From contig JBAZXA010000002.1 in assembly GCA_041660045.1 (NCBI GenBank), positions 62,001 to 126,000 of the forward strand: 64,000 bases of DNA, in the 5' to 3' direction. Shown here one piece after another: positions 25,536-36,627 of the stretch. The first letter of the stretch is position 1. Each line of letters begins with the position of its first letter. Below the pieces are notes generated by a model. It was not told the DNA's origin, did not search any database, and worked only from the letters and a program-made list of their open reading frames with translations. This stretch comes from WM-3-3 sp041660045 (GTDB taxonomy: Bacteria > Pseudomonadota > Gammaproteobacteria > Methylococcales > Methylomonadaceae). Made by a program: the position numbers and the translations under genes.

Positions 25536-28500
25536 ATGGTTCGCAAAGATAAGAAAAAGACTTTTTCCACTCATGCTGAAGACGCTTTTAGCTTAAAGCC
25601 TACCGCCGCTTATGTACGTATGGTGATCGCTAGTGGCTTGGCGTTTAGCCAAACTATGCCGGTACATGCTGAATTACCGTCTACTGCACAAGCATTAGCT
25701 AACATGCCTTTTGCAACCGCTGGAGCTGGCATACCCTTGCCAACAATTGCGCCAACGGACTTACCTGTGCCTTCTGCGCAATTTGTCACGACGGGTGAAA
25801 ACTTAGGGAGCGCTGAAACCTCAGTTAATGGTAATACCAGAGTAATCAATCAAACGGGTGAGAAGGTCATTTTAAATTATGACAGCTTTAATGTCGGCAA
25901 AAATGCTACTGTTCAGTTTGTGCAGCCCAGTGACGTAGCGATTGCATTAAATCGTGTCAGTGACGTGACGGGTAATCCAAGTCAAATTCTTGGGCGGGTT
26001 GATGCAAATGGTCAGGTTTATCTAGTCAATAAAAACGGTTTTGTTTTTGGTGAAAACTCGGTTGTTGATACTCATGGATTAGTTGCTTCGGCATTGGATA
26101 TATCCAATGAGGCCATTGCTGGTACGGGAATTACCCAACAAATTACCAATGCAAATCCTGGGTCGGGTTTTTTGCCTGCTTTAAGTGGCCAGACTTCCTG
26201 TTTTAATCCTAGTTCCTGTATTGATGTAAAATCGGGTGCTGCCATTAATATAGGGCAAGGCCGTACCGGAATTTTAGCGGCACCAACAGTTTCCAATGCG
26301 GGACAAATTTCAGGTGGCAAAAACAGTCAGATTATTTTGGTGGCTAGTGAAGATAAGGTTTATCTACAAACAACAAAGGATGCATTAAATACCGATTTCC
26401 AAGGTTTACTGGTTGAAGTTGGTAAAGGTGGAAGAGTAACCAATTCCGGTAATTTAACAGTGCGCCAAGGCAATATTACGCTGGCTGGTTTTACAGTTAA
26501 CCAGGATGGCCGGATAAGCTCTACGACCTCTGTAAACACCAACGGCTCCATTAGGTTATTAGCCGAGGAAGGGGCAAGGGCTGTTACTCCAAGTGCTAGC
26601 AGGTTTGTGCTTTCACCAAACGAGCAAGGGTCAGTAAGGGCTAATGGTGATAAGTCTACGATTACTTTTGGCAAAAAAAGTGTTACCGAAATTTTACCTG
26701 ATACGGAAGGCTTGACTAGTAACAGCAGCGATGGAGTCCCAGTGGATGATCCTGCAACGTCCAATATCAATGAGTTTCTAGCATTTACTGCTTTGGATAA
26801 CCAAGCCCAGCCGCAATCTTTAATTCAAGCTGCGGCACACAATATTCATTTAGAAGGTTCAGATTCTCAAGGGGCTTTAATTACTGCACCGAGTGCCACG
26901 ATAAATTTTACGGCTTCTAATTTTCTACCGAGTGTAACAAATCCAAATGCCTCTAGATCTAGTGGCACTTCTGGACAAATTATCTTGGATAAAGGCGCTA
27001 AAATTGATGTTTCCGGGACTAATTACGTTAATATTCCAATTGAACGTAATGTAGCTGAAGTGTCAATTCAAAGTATTAATCTAGCCGATTCTCCCTTTCA
27101 GCGTGGCGGTCCATTACAAGGGGCTACTGTTCGTGTTGATATACGCAAGAACACGACGATAGCTGATGTTAAAGGTGCTGCGGATACAATACGCCGCGGT
27201 GTTGCCGAGCGTTTAAGTGGTCAGATTATCGATGATCCTAATGGCCGGGTAACTGGACAAAGCGGTCAGATCAATTTTACTTCCAGCGGCCAAGTAATTC
27301 TTAATAGTGGTTCTACCGTTGATATTTCCGGTGGCGCTATTCAGTATAAAGAAGGTAATGTTAATACGACCCGTTTAATTACACCGCAAGGTCGTCTGGT
27401 CGATATTAGTGACGCTGATCCCAACGTACAATACGCGGGCATTTTTGGCGTTGTGAATGAGTTTCACCAAAAATGGTTAGGTGGCACTCCAATTACTTAT
27501 AACATCTTGGGGCCATTTGGTGGTTCCCAGTTTCAACAAGGTTATACTCAAGGTACTGTTGCGGGAAGCTTTAATATACAAAGTCCAGAAGTGATATTTG
27601 ATGGGCAACTCATAGCTAAAGTTACCAATGGCATAAACCAACGTAACAATCCATTAAAAGGCGGCAGTTTAAGTGTTGACAGTACAGTGTTTACAGCTGC
27701 CAATGGAAATTTACTGGCAGCGCAAAATTTGCTGTTTACCAGCTCGGCACAAGCATTGTCTAATGAAAATTTAACGACAGTACCCACTATAGATAACAGC
27801 AATCGTATAACCGATTTAGTAATCTCGAGCAATAATTTATCAGGTGTAGGTGTTATCACATTAAGTACGTTGGGTAAAGCAACACTCGATGGAGCTATAG
27901 AATTACCAGTTTTAAGTGATGTGTCGGTGACTGCTAGGAGTGGTATTGAAGCCAAAGGTTTAATTCATACAGCTGGCGGAACCGTCTCTTTGACCAGCAA
28001 TTTTGTTAATGGCCCCATTGAAAGTGGTGAACTGACTGTTTTTAATACAGCAAAGTTAGATGTATCAGGCCGTTTTGTTAATGAGTTTCAGAAGAACTTA
28101 ACAGGAACCAATAACGAAGAGGCATTACTCAATGACCAAATTGTTATCAACGGTGGGGAAGTTAAACTTATAGCCGGTACAAATTTAAATTATGATCCGA
28201 ACGCGAGTATAAAAGTAGATGGTGGGGCTTTAAATTCAAGTGCTAATCGGTTAACAGCAGGGAATGGTGGAAAAATTTCCTTAGTGGCCGGCAACTTTTT
28301 TGATTTGGGTGCGTTTAATCTAATTGATACCTCAAAACGAGATGACAAAAACCAAGTTAGTGTGACGGTGCTTGATCAGGCTTCGTTAGCTTTAGGGAAC
28401 AACTTGTCGGCTTATGGTTTGGCGAAAGATGGAGAATTAACCATTAGGAGTCCAGGACTTATAAATTTAATTTCTAATACAAACAATGCTGAAAAAGAAG

Positions 28501-31500
28501 CATTAAATTTAACAGTACCGTCCGATTTTGGTTTTTCTAGATTAAATGTAACTAGTGGAATAAACAATATTTCAATTAAAGAAAATTCAAATTTAGCCTT
28601 TATTACTAACAATCGTGTTTTCAATAATGGTTATCAAAACCTAAGCAGTGCTGATTCGATTAGTGTATTAGGCCAAAATGCCAGTCGAATTGAGGTTTTA
28701 CAAGATAATTTAAAAACGCAAGAAACAGCTTTTAACTTTACTGCGCTTCAAGGTCTAATTGAATTCGAAACGGGTAGCCAAGTTATCGCTGATAAACAAG
28801 CGAATATTACTATTTTAGGTTCATTAATTGATATCGAAGGGAAAGTTGAAGCACCATCCGGCGTTATTACGATAACCCAACGTGCTGAAATAACAAATTC
28901 TAACTTTAATCCAGCCCTAGGAGGCGTTTTTTTAGGAAGCCAATCTCAATTGTTGGTTAAAGGTACGGCTAGGTTGGATCCGGTTGATTCTTTAGGGCGT
29001 GCAGCTGGACAAGTTTTAGATGGAGGCAAAGTAAATATAACAAGTGAGCAAGGATATATCGCTCTGTCAAAAGGTGCCCAAATTGATGTGTCAGGAACAT
29101 CAGTCAGATTGGATCTTCCAATTTCAGAATCTCGGGTGAGTGGGGTTCAGTTTGATAAACGTGATGTTGGTTCGGATGCTGGGGAAATATCCTTGACAGC
29201 GGCAACAGGTGTTTTTCTTGATGGTTCATTAAGCGCGCATGCGGGTTCAGCGACTAACCAAGGTGGTAAATTAACGCTGAGTATAAAACCTGGGGTTGCA
29301 AATGATCCAAATTTTCAATTTTTTAATAATAGCCGTCGATATAGTATTGATATACAACAAAATGATAGCCAAATTCTGCCTACAGACTTTGGTATTTCTT
29401 CAATTTTAACAGCAGTTGCCTCAAACAATACAAATTACCCTACTTTGTTTGGTCGCACTATTATTAGTAGTGAAGAAGTGGGTCAAGGTGGCTTCAACTC
29501 ACTTAATGTTCTATTTCCATATCAAGGAAATATTGGTTTTGGTGGTGGTCAATTTACGCCGTCACAAGGAGAAATCCGTTTTATTGGCGACGTTGCTTTA
29601 AATATTAATAATTTGACATTAGACTCCCAGACCATTTCATCAGGTTTTGACAATGGAGCTTCGGCGGCTACTGTCACGTTGAATACGCAATATTTACAGT
29701 TAGGATCTTCTTCAATCAACGAAGTAAATTCATCTCCTGTGCTCGGAAATGGTCTTTTTCAGGCGAATAGCGATTATGTCCAGTTAATCGGTGCTTTGGC
29801 ATTAAATCGCTTTAATCAAGTGGATATAAACAGCCAACATGATTTACGTGTGCGTGGCTTAAACACTACCCGGGATAACATATCATCGTCAGAAACGGCC
29901 GCTTCAACTTCTGAGTTTGTGGGCGAACTCCGGACGGCAGCTAATATAAACTTGAATGCCAGTCAAATTTACCCAGCAACACTAAGCCAATATAAGTTTA
30001 ATCTTGTTAATAATGCAGCAGGGCAAATTGCAATCACAGGGCAGAATAAAGATGCTACACCTCTGGCTGCAGCAGGAAAGCTGATTTTTTCGGCGCCCAC
30101 TATTAATCAAAATGGTGTACTAAAATCCCCATTTGGGGTTATTGAGTTGGATGCCAATAAATCCCTTAGTTTTGGTGCAAATAGTTTAACTTCAGTCTCA
30201 GGAAATAATAATTTAGTACCGTTTGGTGAAATTTTGGGTACTGACTTGGTTTATTCGTTACTTGCTATAAATTCGATCTCCACTAGTGTGCAACGTTTGG
30301 TATTCAACAATCCACAAGCAACTGGAACCAATTTATCTTTGGGTGAAAAGCAGTTGCTTGTATCTTCTCCAAATATTGAGTTTACCTCAGGAAGTGTTGT
30401 CGATATAAGTGGCGGGGGGGATTTACAAGCGGTGCAATTTGTGCCGGGTGCAGGTGGTTCTTTCGATTACTTGAATCCATCCAGTACATCTTACAGTGGT
30501 GGTTTTGCCATATTGCCTTCGTTAAATTCAAATTTGGCACCATACGATCCATACTTAAGTGGTGGTTTTAATGAAAGTCCTTTGGCAACAGTACATTTGC
30601 CAGCAGTGGGAAATTTACCAGCTGGCAATTACACCATCCTACCGGCCCGTTATGCATTGCTACCTGGGGCATATTACATAACGCCGCGACCAAATACTCA
30701 GGATCAACTTACAACTATATCAACACAATTCGGGTTACCTATAGTTTCAGGTTATGAAGGTGTTGCAGGTACTGATATTAGAGATTCAAGACTAACTGGA
30801 TATTTGGTGGAAACCAGTACAGATGTAAAACGGCAATCGGCATATGATATTCAAACAGCAAGTAATTTTTTTACCCAGCGTGCTGAAAACAATGGAACGG
30901 CTGTTCCAATACTTCCAGCTGATAGTGGTCGAGTGCAAATTGATGTTGCCAATGTCAACAATGTACCAGAACGGTTGGTGTTGTTAGGAGAGTTTCAGTC
31001 AGAACCAGGTGCCAATGGCCGAGCAGCCAGATTGGATATTGCCGCTAACAATATTAAAATCGTTAATGCAATTAGTGGTGCTACTTCAAATACAGAACTA
31101 GAATTGCAGGATCAAGAACTGGCAAGCCTGAATGTAGGTAGTATTCTTTTAGGCGGTACGCGCAAAATAAATAGCGCCACACGTGATACTGAAATAACGG
31201 TAACGGCGAATAATGTTACTTTTGATAACGGTACAACAGTTACTGCGCCAGATATTTTAGCGGTAGCTTCGGGAACAATAAATGTAAGTAACGGGGCCAC
31301 ACTCGAAAGTTCTGGCGTTATTAATACGGGTGATCACAACTTTACTTTTACCGATAATAATAGCAATCACGCCTTGTTAAGGGTATCTGGTGATAGTCAA
31401 GTTTCAGTCGAAGATAATGCTGGGGTTAATAATGCAAATATTGTGCTTTCTGAAGGTGCAACTTTAAGGGCGTCTGGTTCGGTGTTATTTTCAGCAGGTG

Positions 31501-34500
31501 CGACTGATTTACAAGGCGTGTTGGATTTGCAAGGTGGCTCGCTAAGTTTGTCAGCCAGTAGTATAAATGTTGGGGAACTTGGCTTAAATACAGTAAATAC
31601 GGGGACAAATGTCCTTAATTTATCAAATGAAAGATTGCAAAGTATAAGAGCAGATGAATTGCTGCTGACTAGCAGTAACGCGATAAATTTCTTTGGCGAA
31701 GTTGGCCAAAGGGACAGCAACGGAAATTTAACCCCTTTTAAATATAGCAGCTTAGTGTTGGATGCCAGGGCGTTTTCCGGCTTTGAAAACAGTGGTAAAG
31801 CTGCTGTATTGCAAGCAGATACTATTTCATTGACAAACTCTAGTAGTTCCAGCGAGATCTTAACGTCCGGCAATGATGGCGGTGAGCTGGATTTAATCGC
31901 GACTAACTTTTCACAACAAGGTGGCAATTTTGCCATTAATGGTTTTGATAATGTCAACATTAGTGTTACCAACCAATTCTTGATTGCAGGCGCATCAGAT
32001 GTGGCTGTGGCAGGCAATCTAAATCTTACAACGGGAAGTATTATTGCCAGTGGCGGAAAAAGCTTAACTATTAATGCGGCAACACTGGACAGTGATTCTG
32101 TTCCAATCGCTTTCCATGATGTAACCATTGCCGGTGTTACTGGTCAAAACCAAGTTGTAAGCACGAGTTTTGGTGGAGGTTTAACAGTCAATGCGAGCCG
32201 CATTGGGCTTGAAAATGTCAATATCGCTTTTCCATCTGGCAGTCTCAATTTAACCGCCCAACAAGGTGACATTAAAGTTAGTGGCCAAAGTAATATTAAT
32301 TTGGCAGGGCAAGCCATAGCCTTTGCGGATGTCATAGCTTTAACACCGGGGGGGACATTTAACGCGACCTCGGTTACTGGTAAAGTGTCCCTAGAGCAAG
32401 GAACTAAATTAGATGTAAGTGTGGCTGGCCGCGCAGCGGCAGCAGGTAATTTAATTTTAAAGGCACCTCAACAAAGTATTGATTTATCAGGGCAAGTCTT
32501 AGCAGCCGGTGCAAATGTTATAATTGATGTTAATGATTTCGGAAACTCTAATTTTGACGGTTTAATAACCGTCCTAACAAATGCTGGTGCTGATGGTTCG
32601 CTATCAGTTCGAGCCCGTAATGCCGACATTATTCAGCTGGCCAGCAATATTACGGCTGCTAATATTAACCTAACTGCAGATAATGGGATCATTGATATAT
32701 TTTCTCAATTGCATGCCGATAATAGCCAGTTAAGTATTCAGGGAGTCAAAGAAGATGGCGGTGTAATTGCTTTAAATGCCGGTGGTAAGATTTTTATTGA
32801 AAATAGCGCAGTCTTAACAGCTCAAGGTAATAACGAAGGGGGTAAAATTGCTTTGTCGTCAACCGATGATGTTAATGGCGGTATAGCTGTGCGTACAGGT
32901 GCAGTTTTAAATGTGAACGGCGGAGCCAAAGGCGGCCAGGTTTTATTTGCAGCGGCACGCACAAAAACTAATGGTAGTGCAATTGATAACGAAATTAATA
33001 TCGAAGCGCTAGACGGCACTATTATTGGTGCCAGAGCGGTGTACGCACAAGGTGTCCGTAAATATGACGAAACCAACTTAGGGAATGATGGGGATATTAA
33101 TGGCGATGATATTAGTGATATTAATAACGATACTGTTGCCTATTATGCTGCTGCCGCAAATCAAGTAGCTAACCGATTGGCTAGCGCCGGTGCCCAGTTA
33201 AGCCCGGATACAGAAATTGATTATGCTGGCAATCTGACATTGGCCGCTGCTTGGGATTTAGCTACATTACGATTAAATAATAATATACCTGTTACAACAA
33301 TCAGCATTCGGGCTCAAGGTAGTTTGGATATTAATGCTGTTCTGGAAGATGGTTTCAATGGCAACGACTTATTATCCGGCACTTCGTCAACCTTCCAGGT
33401 TATTGCTGGCGCAGATTTAAACAGTGCTGACCAACTTGCAACCCGAATTATTGATACCACGAATGATATAACGGTTGCAGGCGCAAGCTTAACTATTGGT
33501 TCAAATGCCAGTATCCATACCGGTTCCGGAGATATAACTATAGCTGCAGCTGGCGATTTTAAGCTTAGGGATGAAACTTCAACTGTGTATAACGCTGGTC
33601 GTCGGGATGCCGTTGATCCTTTCGGTGTATATGATGATGTAACCCAGAATCCGAATCAAAGTCCATTATTGCGTTTGGGGGCGGAATATCCAATCGAAGG
33701 GGGGGCCACAAATATTCATGCTGGAAGAAATATTATTGGCGCAGTTACAGCACAATCCTTTGATGGGTATATAGTAAGACAAGGCATAGTTGATCTCGTT
33801 TTTGACGGTATAGGTTTGACAACTTATGGTATAGACCCAAATAGGTTTCAACAAAATGTCGGCTCATTCGGAGGTGGTAAAGTTAATATAGATGCAGGAG
33901 GCAATATTAACGATTTAACTGTGGTCTTGCCCAATACGGCAAAGCAAACTGGGTTTCAAACTATAGAAACTATTTCAGGGTCGGACGTGCCTGTCCCAAC
34001 TAATAGCCGATTGGAGATCCAAGGTGGTGGAGTGCTCCAAGTTAGTGCTGCGGGTAATATTGCCGGCGGTATTTATTACCAAGGTACAGGCATTGGAACA
34101 ATAACTGCGGGTGGAGATATAACTGGTAGCTCTAGTACTTTAGCAAACGCTTTTACAGCAGGGCCGCAGTTATTGCTAAGTGGAAATAATCTGCCATTGG
34201 TTAACAATATTGGTGAAATAAATCGCACCAATACATTATCGATAAGCGCAGGGGGCAATATAAAAATTTCTGGTGTGACTGATGCCTTATTGTTAAGCAC
34301 AGTAGCGGACAATTTTTTCTCATACTCGAATTCTAGTAAGGTGTCGTTCCAGTCTTTAGGTGGCGATATAACGCTGGTTAAAAATAATCAGAATAATGCT
34401 AGTGTAAGTAAACTTGATTTTCTGGTTTCACCTTTTACTTTGCCTGTTGAAAATTCAGCATATGGTATCCAAAGAACATTAAGGGATATTTATCCAGCTT

Positions 34501-36311
34501 CGCTGGATGCTGTGGCTTATACCGGTAGTGTTAAATTGGATAGTGATATTGTGTTGTTCCCATCAGCCACATCCAGCGTTAATATTTTTGCTCGTCAGCA
34601 AATAGATTCAGTCTCCGGAACTACTCGTTATACAATTGCAGAGCCAGATATAGATCCTGGAATTTTATCAAATGCTATTGAGAGATTAACTGGAGATACA
34701 AGCACCCAAACAATTTCAGGGGCAGTTAGAAATGTTCAGTCTGTTCAGACATTATTGCTTGCCGACGATATTAACACCGCGAACTCCCTACCTATAGCTA
34801 ATAATGGAACGGTCACCATTACGTCCGATCCTAATTTACATGCCTTGGTGCCATTGCATACTTTAGATACGGAACCTAGCCGAATTGTTACTCAGGAAGG
34901 TGATATCAGCAATGTCAATTTCACCTTTTCAGAACAAGCTGTGATAAGGGCTGGTCGGGATTTAATCAATTCGCCAATCCGGATACAGCAAAGTGGACAA
35001 AATCAGGGGTCATTGATATCAGCCGGGCGAGATATTTCGTTTACAACTCAAGTTAATGAAAACGGTGTATTGCGTGCAACGGATGATCAATTAATACAAA
35101 TCGCCGGCACGGGCGAAGCATTGCTTAGCTCTGGGAGAAACATTAATCTGGGTACATCAGAGGGAATACGCAGTATTGGAAATTCAATAAATCCAAGTTT
35201 ACCTAGTAATGGTGCAAATCTAAGCTTTATTGGAGGTTTAACCAATAACAAACCTGACTATGTCGGTTTTTTAAATGCTTATTTGGCAAATAATCCACTT
35301 TATTCCAATCAATTTGCCCAAGCTAAAACATTAATTTCAGAATTTATTCGGAAGCGTTCCGGTAATACTGGTTTGGCAGAAATCGATGCTATCAGTGAGT
35401 TTGCTGCTTTAAATGATGACCAATTGGGTTCAGTTCAGCCGGTATTAAATGCCATTATTGAGCAAGTGTATTTTAATGAAATTAGGGCTGCAGGTGTCGC
35501 ATCTGCTAGCACAGGCGATCCTACTTTTAATCAACAAGGTTATCAAGTCATTAACACACTATTCCCTGATGAGGGGTATAAAGGTGACTTAACATTATTT
35601 TTTAGCCAAATTCAGACGTTAGTAGGTGGTGATATTAACTTTTTACTCCCAGGTGGTAGTGTAAATGCTGGTTTAGCGGTGAACCCAGCAGGCGATAACA
35701 ATGCCGAGGGTGATAAGACTGCTGATAGATTAGGCATTTCAGTGCAGGATATTGGTTCAATTAATGTTTTTGTCAATAACAATTTTGAAGTAAATACTAG
35801 CCGCGTGTTTACATTAAATGGAGGGGATATTTTAATTTGGTCCTCATTCGGCGATATTGATGCTGGTAGAGGTCCTAGGGCATCGTTAGGCGTAAGTTTT
35901 ATTGATCCAACATCCCCTGCACCGGGTGTAAACTTACCACGGGTACCTGTAATTACTAGTGGTAGTGGAATTAGGACTTCAGCCAGACCAGGCCAACGTC
36001 AAGGTGACGTGCTTTTGTTTGCACCAGGTGGTGTTGTGGACGCTGGCGAGGCTGGTATAGCAGGTAATGATGTTACTATCGTGGCAACAGCCGTGCTAGG
36101 AGCTAATAATATTTCTGTTGGTGGCGTTTCAACTGGGGTGCCGACTGCACCGACCAGTGTTGTGTCTGGCTTAACGGGAACGAGCAATTCAACCGCTAAT
36201 ACTAGTCAAGCGGCACAACAAATTGCCGGTTTAGATGAGGCTGCATCCTCAGCAAGTAAAAATGCAGCAATTGGTTTATTAAGCGTAGATGTATTAAGTT
36301 TTGGTGAATAA
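25536..36311 (+). CDS. giant TpsA-type filamentous haemagglutinin-family exoprotein
   Basis: A 3,591-residue secreted beta-helix protein. A long signal region (1-45, cleavage after VHA) is followed by the TPS secretion domain, recognised by NYDSFNVGKNATVQF near residue 114 and ILGRVDANGQVYLVNKNGFVFG (split here; about 150-171). Two cysteines (C222, C228) lie in this domain. The long middle consists of imperfect beta-helix repeats with DISGG-type turns. A DGDINGDD acidic loop near 2518-2525 looks calcium-binding. The last ~250 residues (GGDILIWSSFGDIDAGRGPR, GEAGIAGNDVTIVA, NNISVGGVSTGVP) fit the DUF3739-type C-terminus. No anchor or VPLPA tail is seen. tpsB lies upstream and a GEMM-I-like riboswitch in the leader. 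Three runs of seven G (30414, 32348, 33699) lie inside. Confidence 0.9.
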   Translation: MVRKDKKKTFSTHAEDAFSLKPTAAYVRMVIASGLAFSQTMPVHAELPSTAQALANMPFATAGAGIPLPTIAPTDLPVPSAQFVTTGENLGSAETSVNGNTRVINQTGEKVILNYDSFNVGKNATVQFVQPSDVAIALNRVSDVTGNPSQILGRVDANGQVYLVNKNGFVFGENSVVDTHGLVASALDISNEAIAGTGITQQITNANPGSGFLPALSGQTSCFNPSSCIDVKSGAAINIGQGRTGILAAPTVSNAGQISGGKNSQIILVASEDKVYLQTTKDALNTDFQGLLVEVGKGGRVTNSGNLTVRQGNITLAGFTVNQDGRISSTTSVNTNGSIRLLAEEGARAVTPSASRFVLSPNEQGSVRANGDKSTITFGKKSVTEILPDTEGLTSNSSDGVPVDDPATSNINEFLAFTALDNQAQPQSLIQAAAHNIHLEGSDSQGALITAPSATINFTASNFLPSVTNPNASRSSGTSGQIILDKGAKIDVSGTNYVNIPIERNVAEVSIQSINLADSPFQRGGPLQGATVRVDIRKNTTIADVKGAADTIRRGVAERLSGQIIDDPNGRVTGQSGQINFTSSGQVILNSGSTVDISGGAIQYKEGNVNTTRLITPQGRLVDISDADPNVQYAGIFGVVNEFHQKWLGGTPITYNILGPFGGSQFQQGYTQGTVAGSFNIQSPEVIFDGQLIAKVTNGINQRNNPLKGGSLSVDSTVFTAANGNLLAAQNLLFTSSAQALSNENLTTVPTIDNSNRITDLVISSNNLSGVGVITLSTLGKATLDGAIELPVLSDVSVTARSGIEAKGLIHTAGGTVSLTSNFVNGPIESGELTVFNTAKLDVSGRFVNEFQKNLTGTNNEEALLNDQIVINGGEVKLIAGTNLNYDPNASIKVDGGALNSSANRLTAGNGGKISLVAGNFFDLGAFNLIDTSKRDDKNQVSVTVLDQASLALGNNLSAYGLAKDGELTIRSPGLINLISNTNNAEKEALNLTVPSDFGFSRLNVTSGINNISIKENSNLAFITNNRVFNNGYQNLSSADSISVLGQNASRIEVLQDNLKTQETAFNFTALQGLIEFETGSQVIADKQANITILGSLIDIEGKVEAPSGVITITQRAEITNSNFNPALGGVFLGSQSQLLVKGTARLDPVDSLGRAAGQVLDGGKVNITSEQGYIALSKGAQIDVSGTSVRLDLPISESRVSGVQFDKRDVGSDAGEISLTAATGVFLDGSLSAHAGSATNQGGKLTLSIKPGVANDPNFQFFNNSRRYSIDIQQNDSQILPTDFGISSILTAVASNNTNYPTLFGRTIISSEEVGQGGFNSLNVLFPYQGNIGFGGGQFTPSQGEIRFIGDVALNINNLTLDSQTISSGFDNGASAATVTLNTQYLQLGSSSINEVNSSPVLGNGLFQANSDYVQLIGALALNRFNQVDINSQHDLRVRGLNTTRDNISSSETAASTSEFVGELRTAANINLNASQIYPATLSQYKFNLVNNAAGQIAITGQNKDATPLAAAGKLIFSAPTINQNGVLKSPFGVIELDANKSLSFGANSLTSVSGNNNLVPFGEILGTDLVYSLLAINSISTSVQRLVFNNPQATGTNLSLGEKQLLVSSPNIEFTSGSVVDISGGGDLQAVQFVPGAGGSFDYLNPSSTSYSGGFAILPSLNSNLAPYDPYLSGGFNESPLATVHLPAVGNLPAGNYTILPARYALLPGAYYITPRPNTQDQLTTISTQFGLPIVSGYEGVAGTDIRDSRLTGYLVETSTDVKRQSAYDIQTASNFFTQRAENNGTAVPILPADSGRVQIDVANVNNVPERLVLLGEFQSEPGANGRAARLDIAANNIKIVNAISGATSNTELELQDQELASLNVGSILLGGTRKINSATRDTEITVTANNVTFDNGTTVTAPDILAVASGTINVSNGATLESSGVINTGDHNFTFTDNNSNHALLRVSGDSQVSVEDNAGVNNANIVLSEGATLRASGSVLFSAGATDLQGVLDLQGGSLSLSASSINVGELGLNTVNTGTNVLNLSNERLQSIRADELLLTSSNAINFFGEVGQRDSNGNLTPFKYSSLVLDARAFSGFENSGKAAVLQADTISLTNSSSSSEILTSGNDGGELDLIATNFSQQGGNFAINGFDNVNISVTNQFLIAGASDVAVAGNLNLTTGSIIASGGKSLTINAATLDSDSVPIAFHDVTIAGVTGQNQVVSTSFGGGLTVNASRIGLENVNIAFPSGSLNLTAQQGDIKVSGQSNINLAGQAIAFADVIALTPGGTFNATSVTGKVSLEQGTKLDVSVAGRAAAAGNLILKAPQQSIDLSGQVLAAGANVIIDVNDFGNSNFDGLITVLTNAGADGSLSVRARNADIIQLASNITAANINLTADNGIIDIFSQLHADNSQLSIQGVKEDGGVIALNAGGKIFIENSAVLTAQGNNEGGKIALSSTDDVNGGIAVRTGAVLNVNGGAKGGQVLFAAARTKTNGSAIDNEINIEALDGTIIGARAVYAQGVRKYDETNLGNDGDINGDDISDINNDTVAYYAAAANQVANRLASAGAQLSPDTEIDYAGNLTLAAAWDLATLRLNNNIPVTTISIRAQGSLDINAVLEDGFNGNDLLSGTSSTFQVIAGADLNSADQLATRIIDTTNDITVAGASLTIGSNASIHTGSGDITIAAAGDFKLRDETSTVYNAGRRDAVDPFGVYDDVTQNPNQSPLLRLGAEYPIEGGATNIHAGRNIIGAVTAQSFDGYIVRQGIVDLVFDGIGLTTYGIDPNRFQQNVGSFGGGKVNIDAGGNINDLTVVLPNTAKQTGFQTIETISGSDVPVPTNSRLEIQGGGVLQVSAAGNIAGGIYYQGTGIGTITAGGDITGSSSTLANAFTAGPQLLLSGNNLPLVNNIGEINRTNTLSISAGGNIKISGVTDALLLSTVADNFFSYSNSSKVSFQSLGGDITLVKNNQNNASVSKLDFLVSPFTLPVENSAYGIQRTLRDIYPASLDAVAYTGSVKLDSDIVLFPSATSSVNIFARQQIDSVSGTTRYTIAEPDIDPGILSNAIERLTGDTSTQTISGAVRNVQSVQTLLLADDINTANSLPIANNGTVTITSDPNLHALVPLHTLDTEPSRIVTQEGDISNVNFTFSEQAVIRAGRDLINSPIRIQQSGQNQGSLISAGRDISFTTQVNENGVLRATDDQLIQIAGTGEALLSSGRNINLGTSEGIRSIGNSINPSLPSNGANLSFIGGLTNNKPDYVGFLNAYLANNPLYSNQFAQAKTLISEFIRKRSGNTGLAEIDAISEFAALNDDQLGSVQPVLNAIIEQVYFNEIRAAGVASASTGDPTFNQQGYQVINTLFPDEGYKGDLTLFFSQIQTLVGGDINFLLPGGSVNAGLAVNPAGDNNAEGDKTADRLGISVQDIGSINVFVNNNFEVNTSRVFTLNGGDILIWSSFGDIDAGRGPRASLGVSFIDPTSPAPGVNLPRVPVITSGSGIRTSARPGQRQGDVLLFAPGGVVDAGEAGIAGNDVTIVATAVLGANNISVGGVSTGVPTAPTSVVSGLTGTSNSTANTSQAAQQIAGLDEAASSASKNAAIGLLSVDVLSFGE

Positions 36312-36360
36312 ATTACCGTAAACTTCCCGCTGGGTTTGATGAGTCAGTGGCTAAAATGAA

Positions 36361-36382
36361 GGGTGCTTTAGCGCCCTTTTTG
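36361..36382 (+). terminator. rho-independent terminator after tpsA
   Basis: GGGTGC (36361-36366) and GCGCCC (36371-36376) pair around TTTA, followed by five T residues, 50 bases after the tpsA stop. It separates tpsA from the ExbB-ExbD-TonB operon. Confidence 0.85.
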
Positions 36383-36627
36383 TTGGATTATCGGAAACAA
36401 TCTATTTATCAGTCGCCTATGATATTTAAGAGGGTGTTTCAGCAACAACACTGAGATGATCCACCTATACATTGCCGTTTATAGGATTTCTGTATATCTT
36501 GATTAACCTTGTGTAATCAGTTTCCTATGTGAAAACTAGGTTGCTTTTGGGTATTAATTTGCCTTACGTCATAAAATTGTCATGATTTTTTGAAATAATC
36601 CCAAAGATTACTATGTTATTGAGATAA
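36383..36627. other. intergenic region before the DUF2341-ExbB operon
   Basis: About 245 bases (316 from the tpsA stop) with no gene seen. It probably contains the operon promoter. No riboswitch-like element comparable to those before the VPLPA-CTERM and tpsA genes was found. Confidence 0.35.

Noticed and set aside
31397..32128. 243-codon minus-strand frame inside tpsA
   Set aside because: Antisense shadow of a repetitive Ser/Ala-rich coding region; no recognisable domain.
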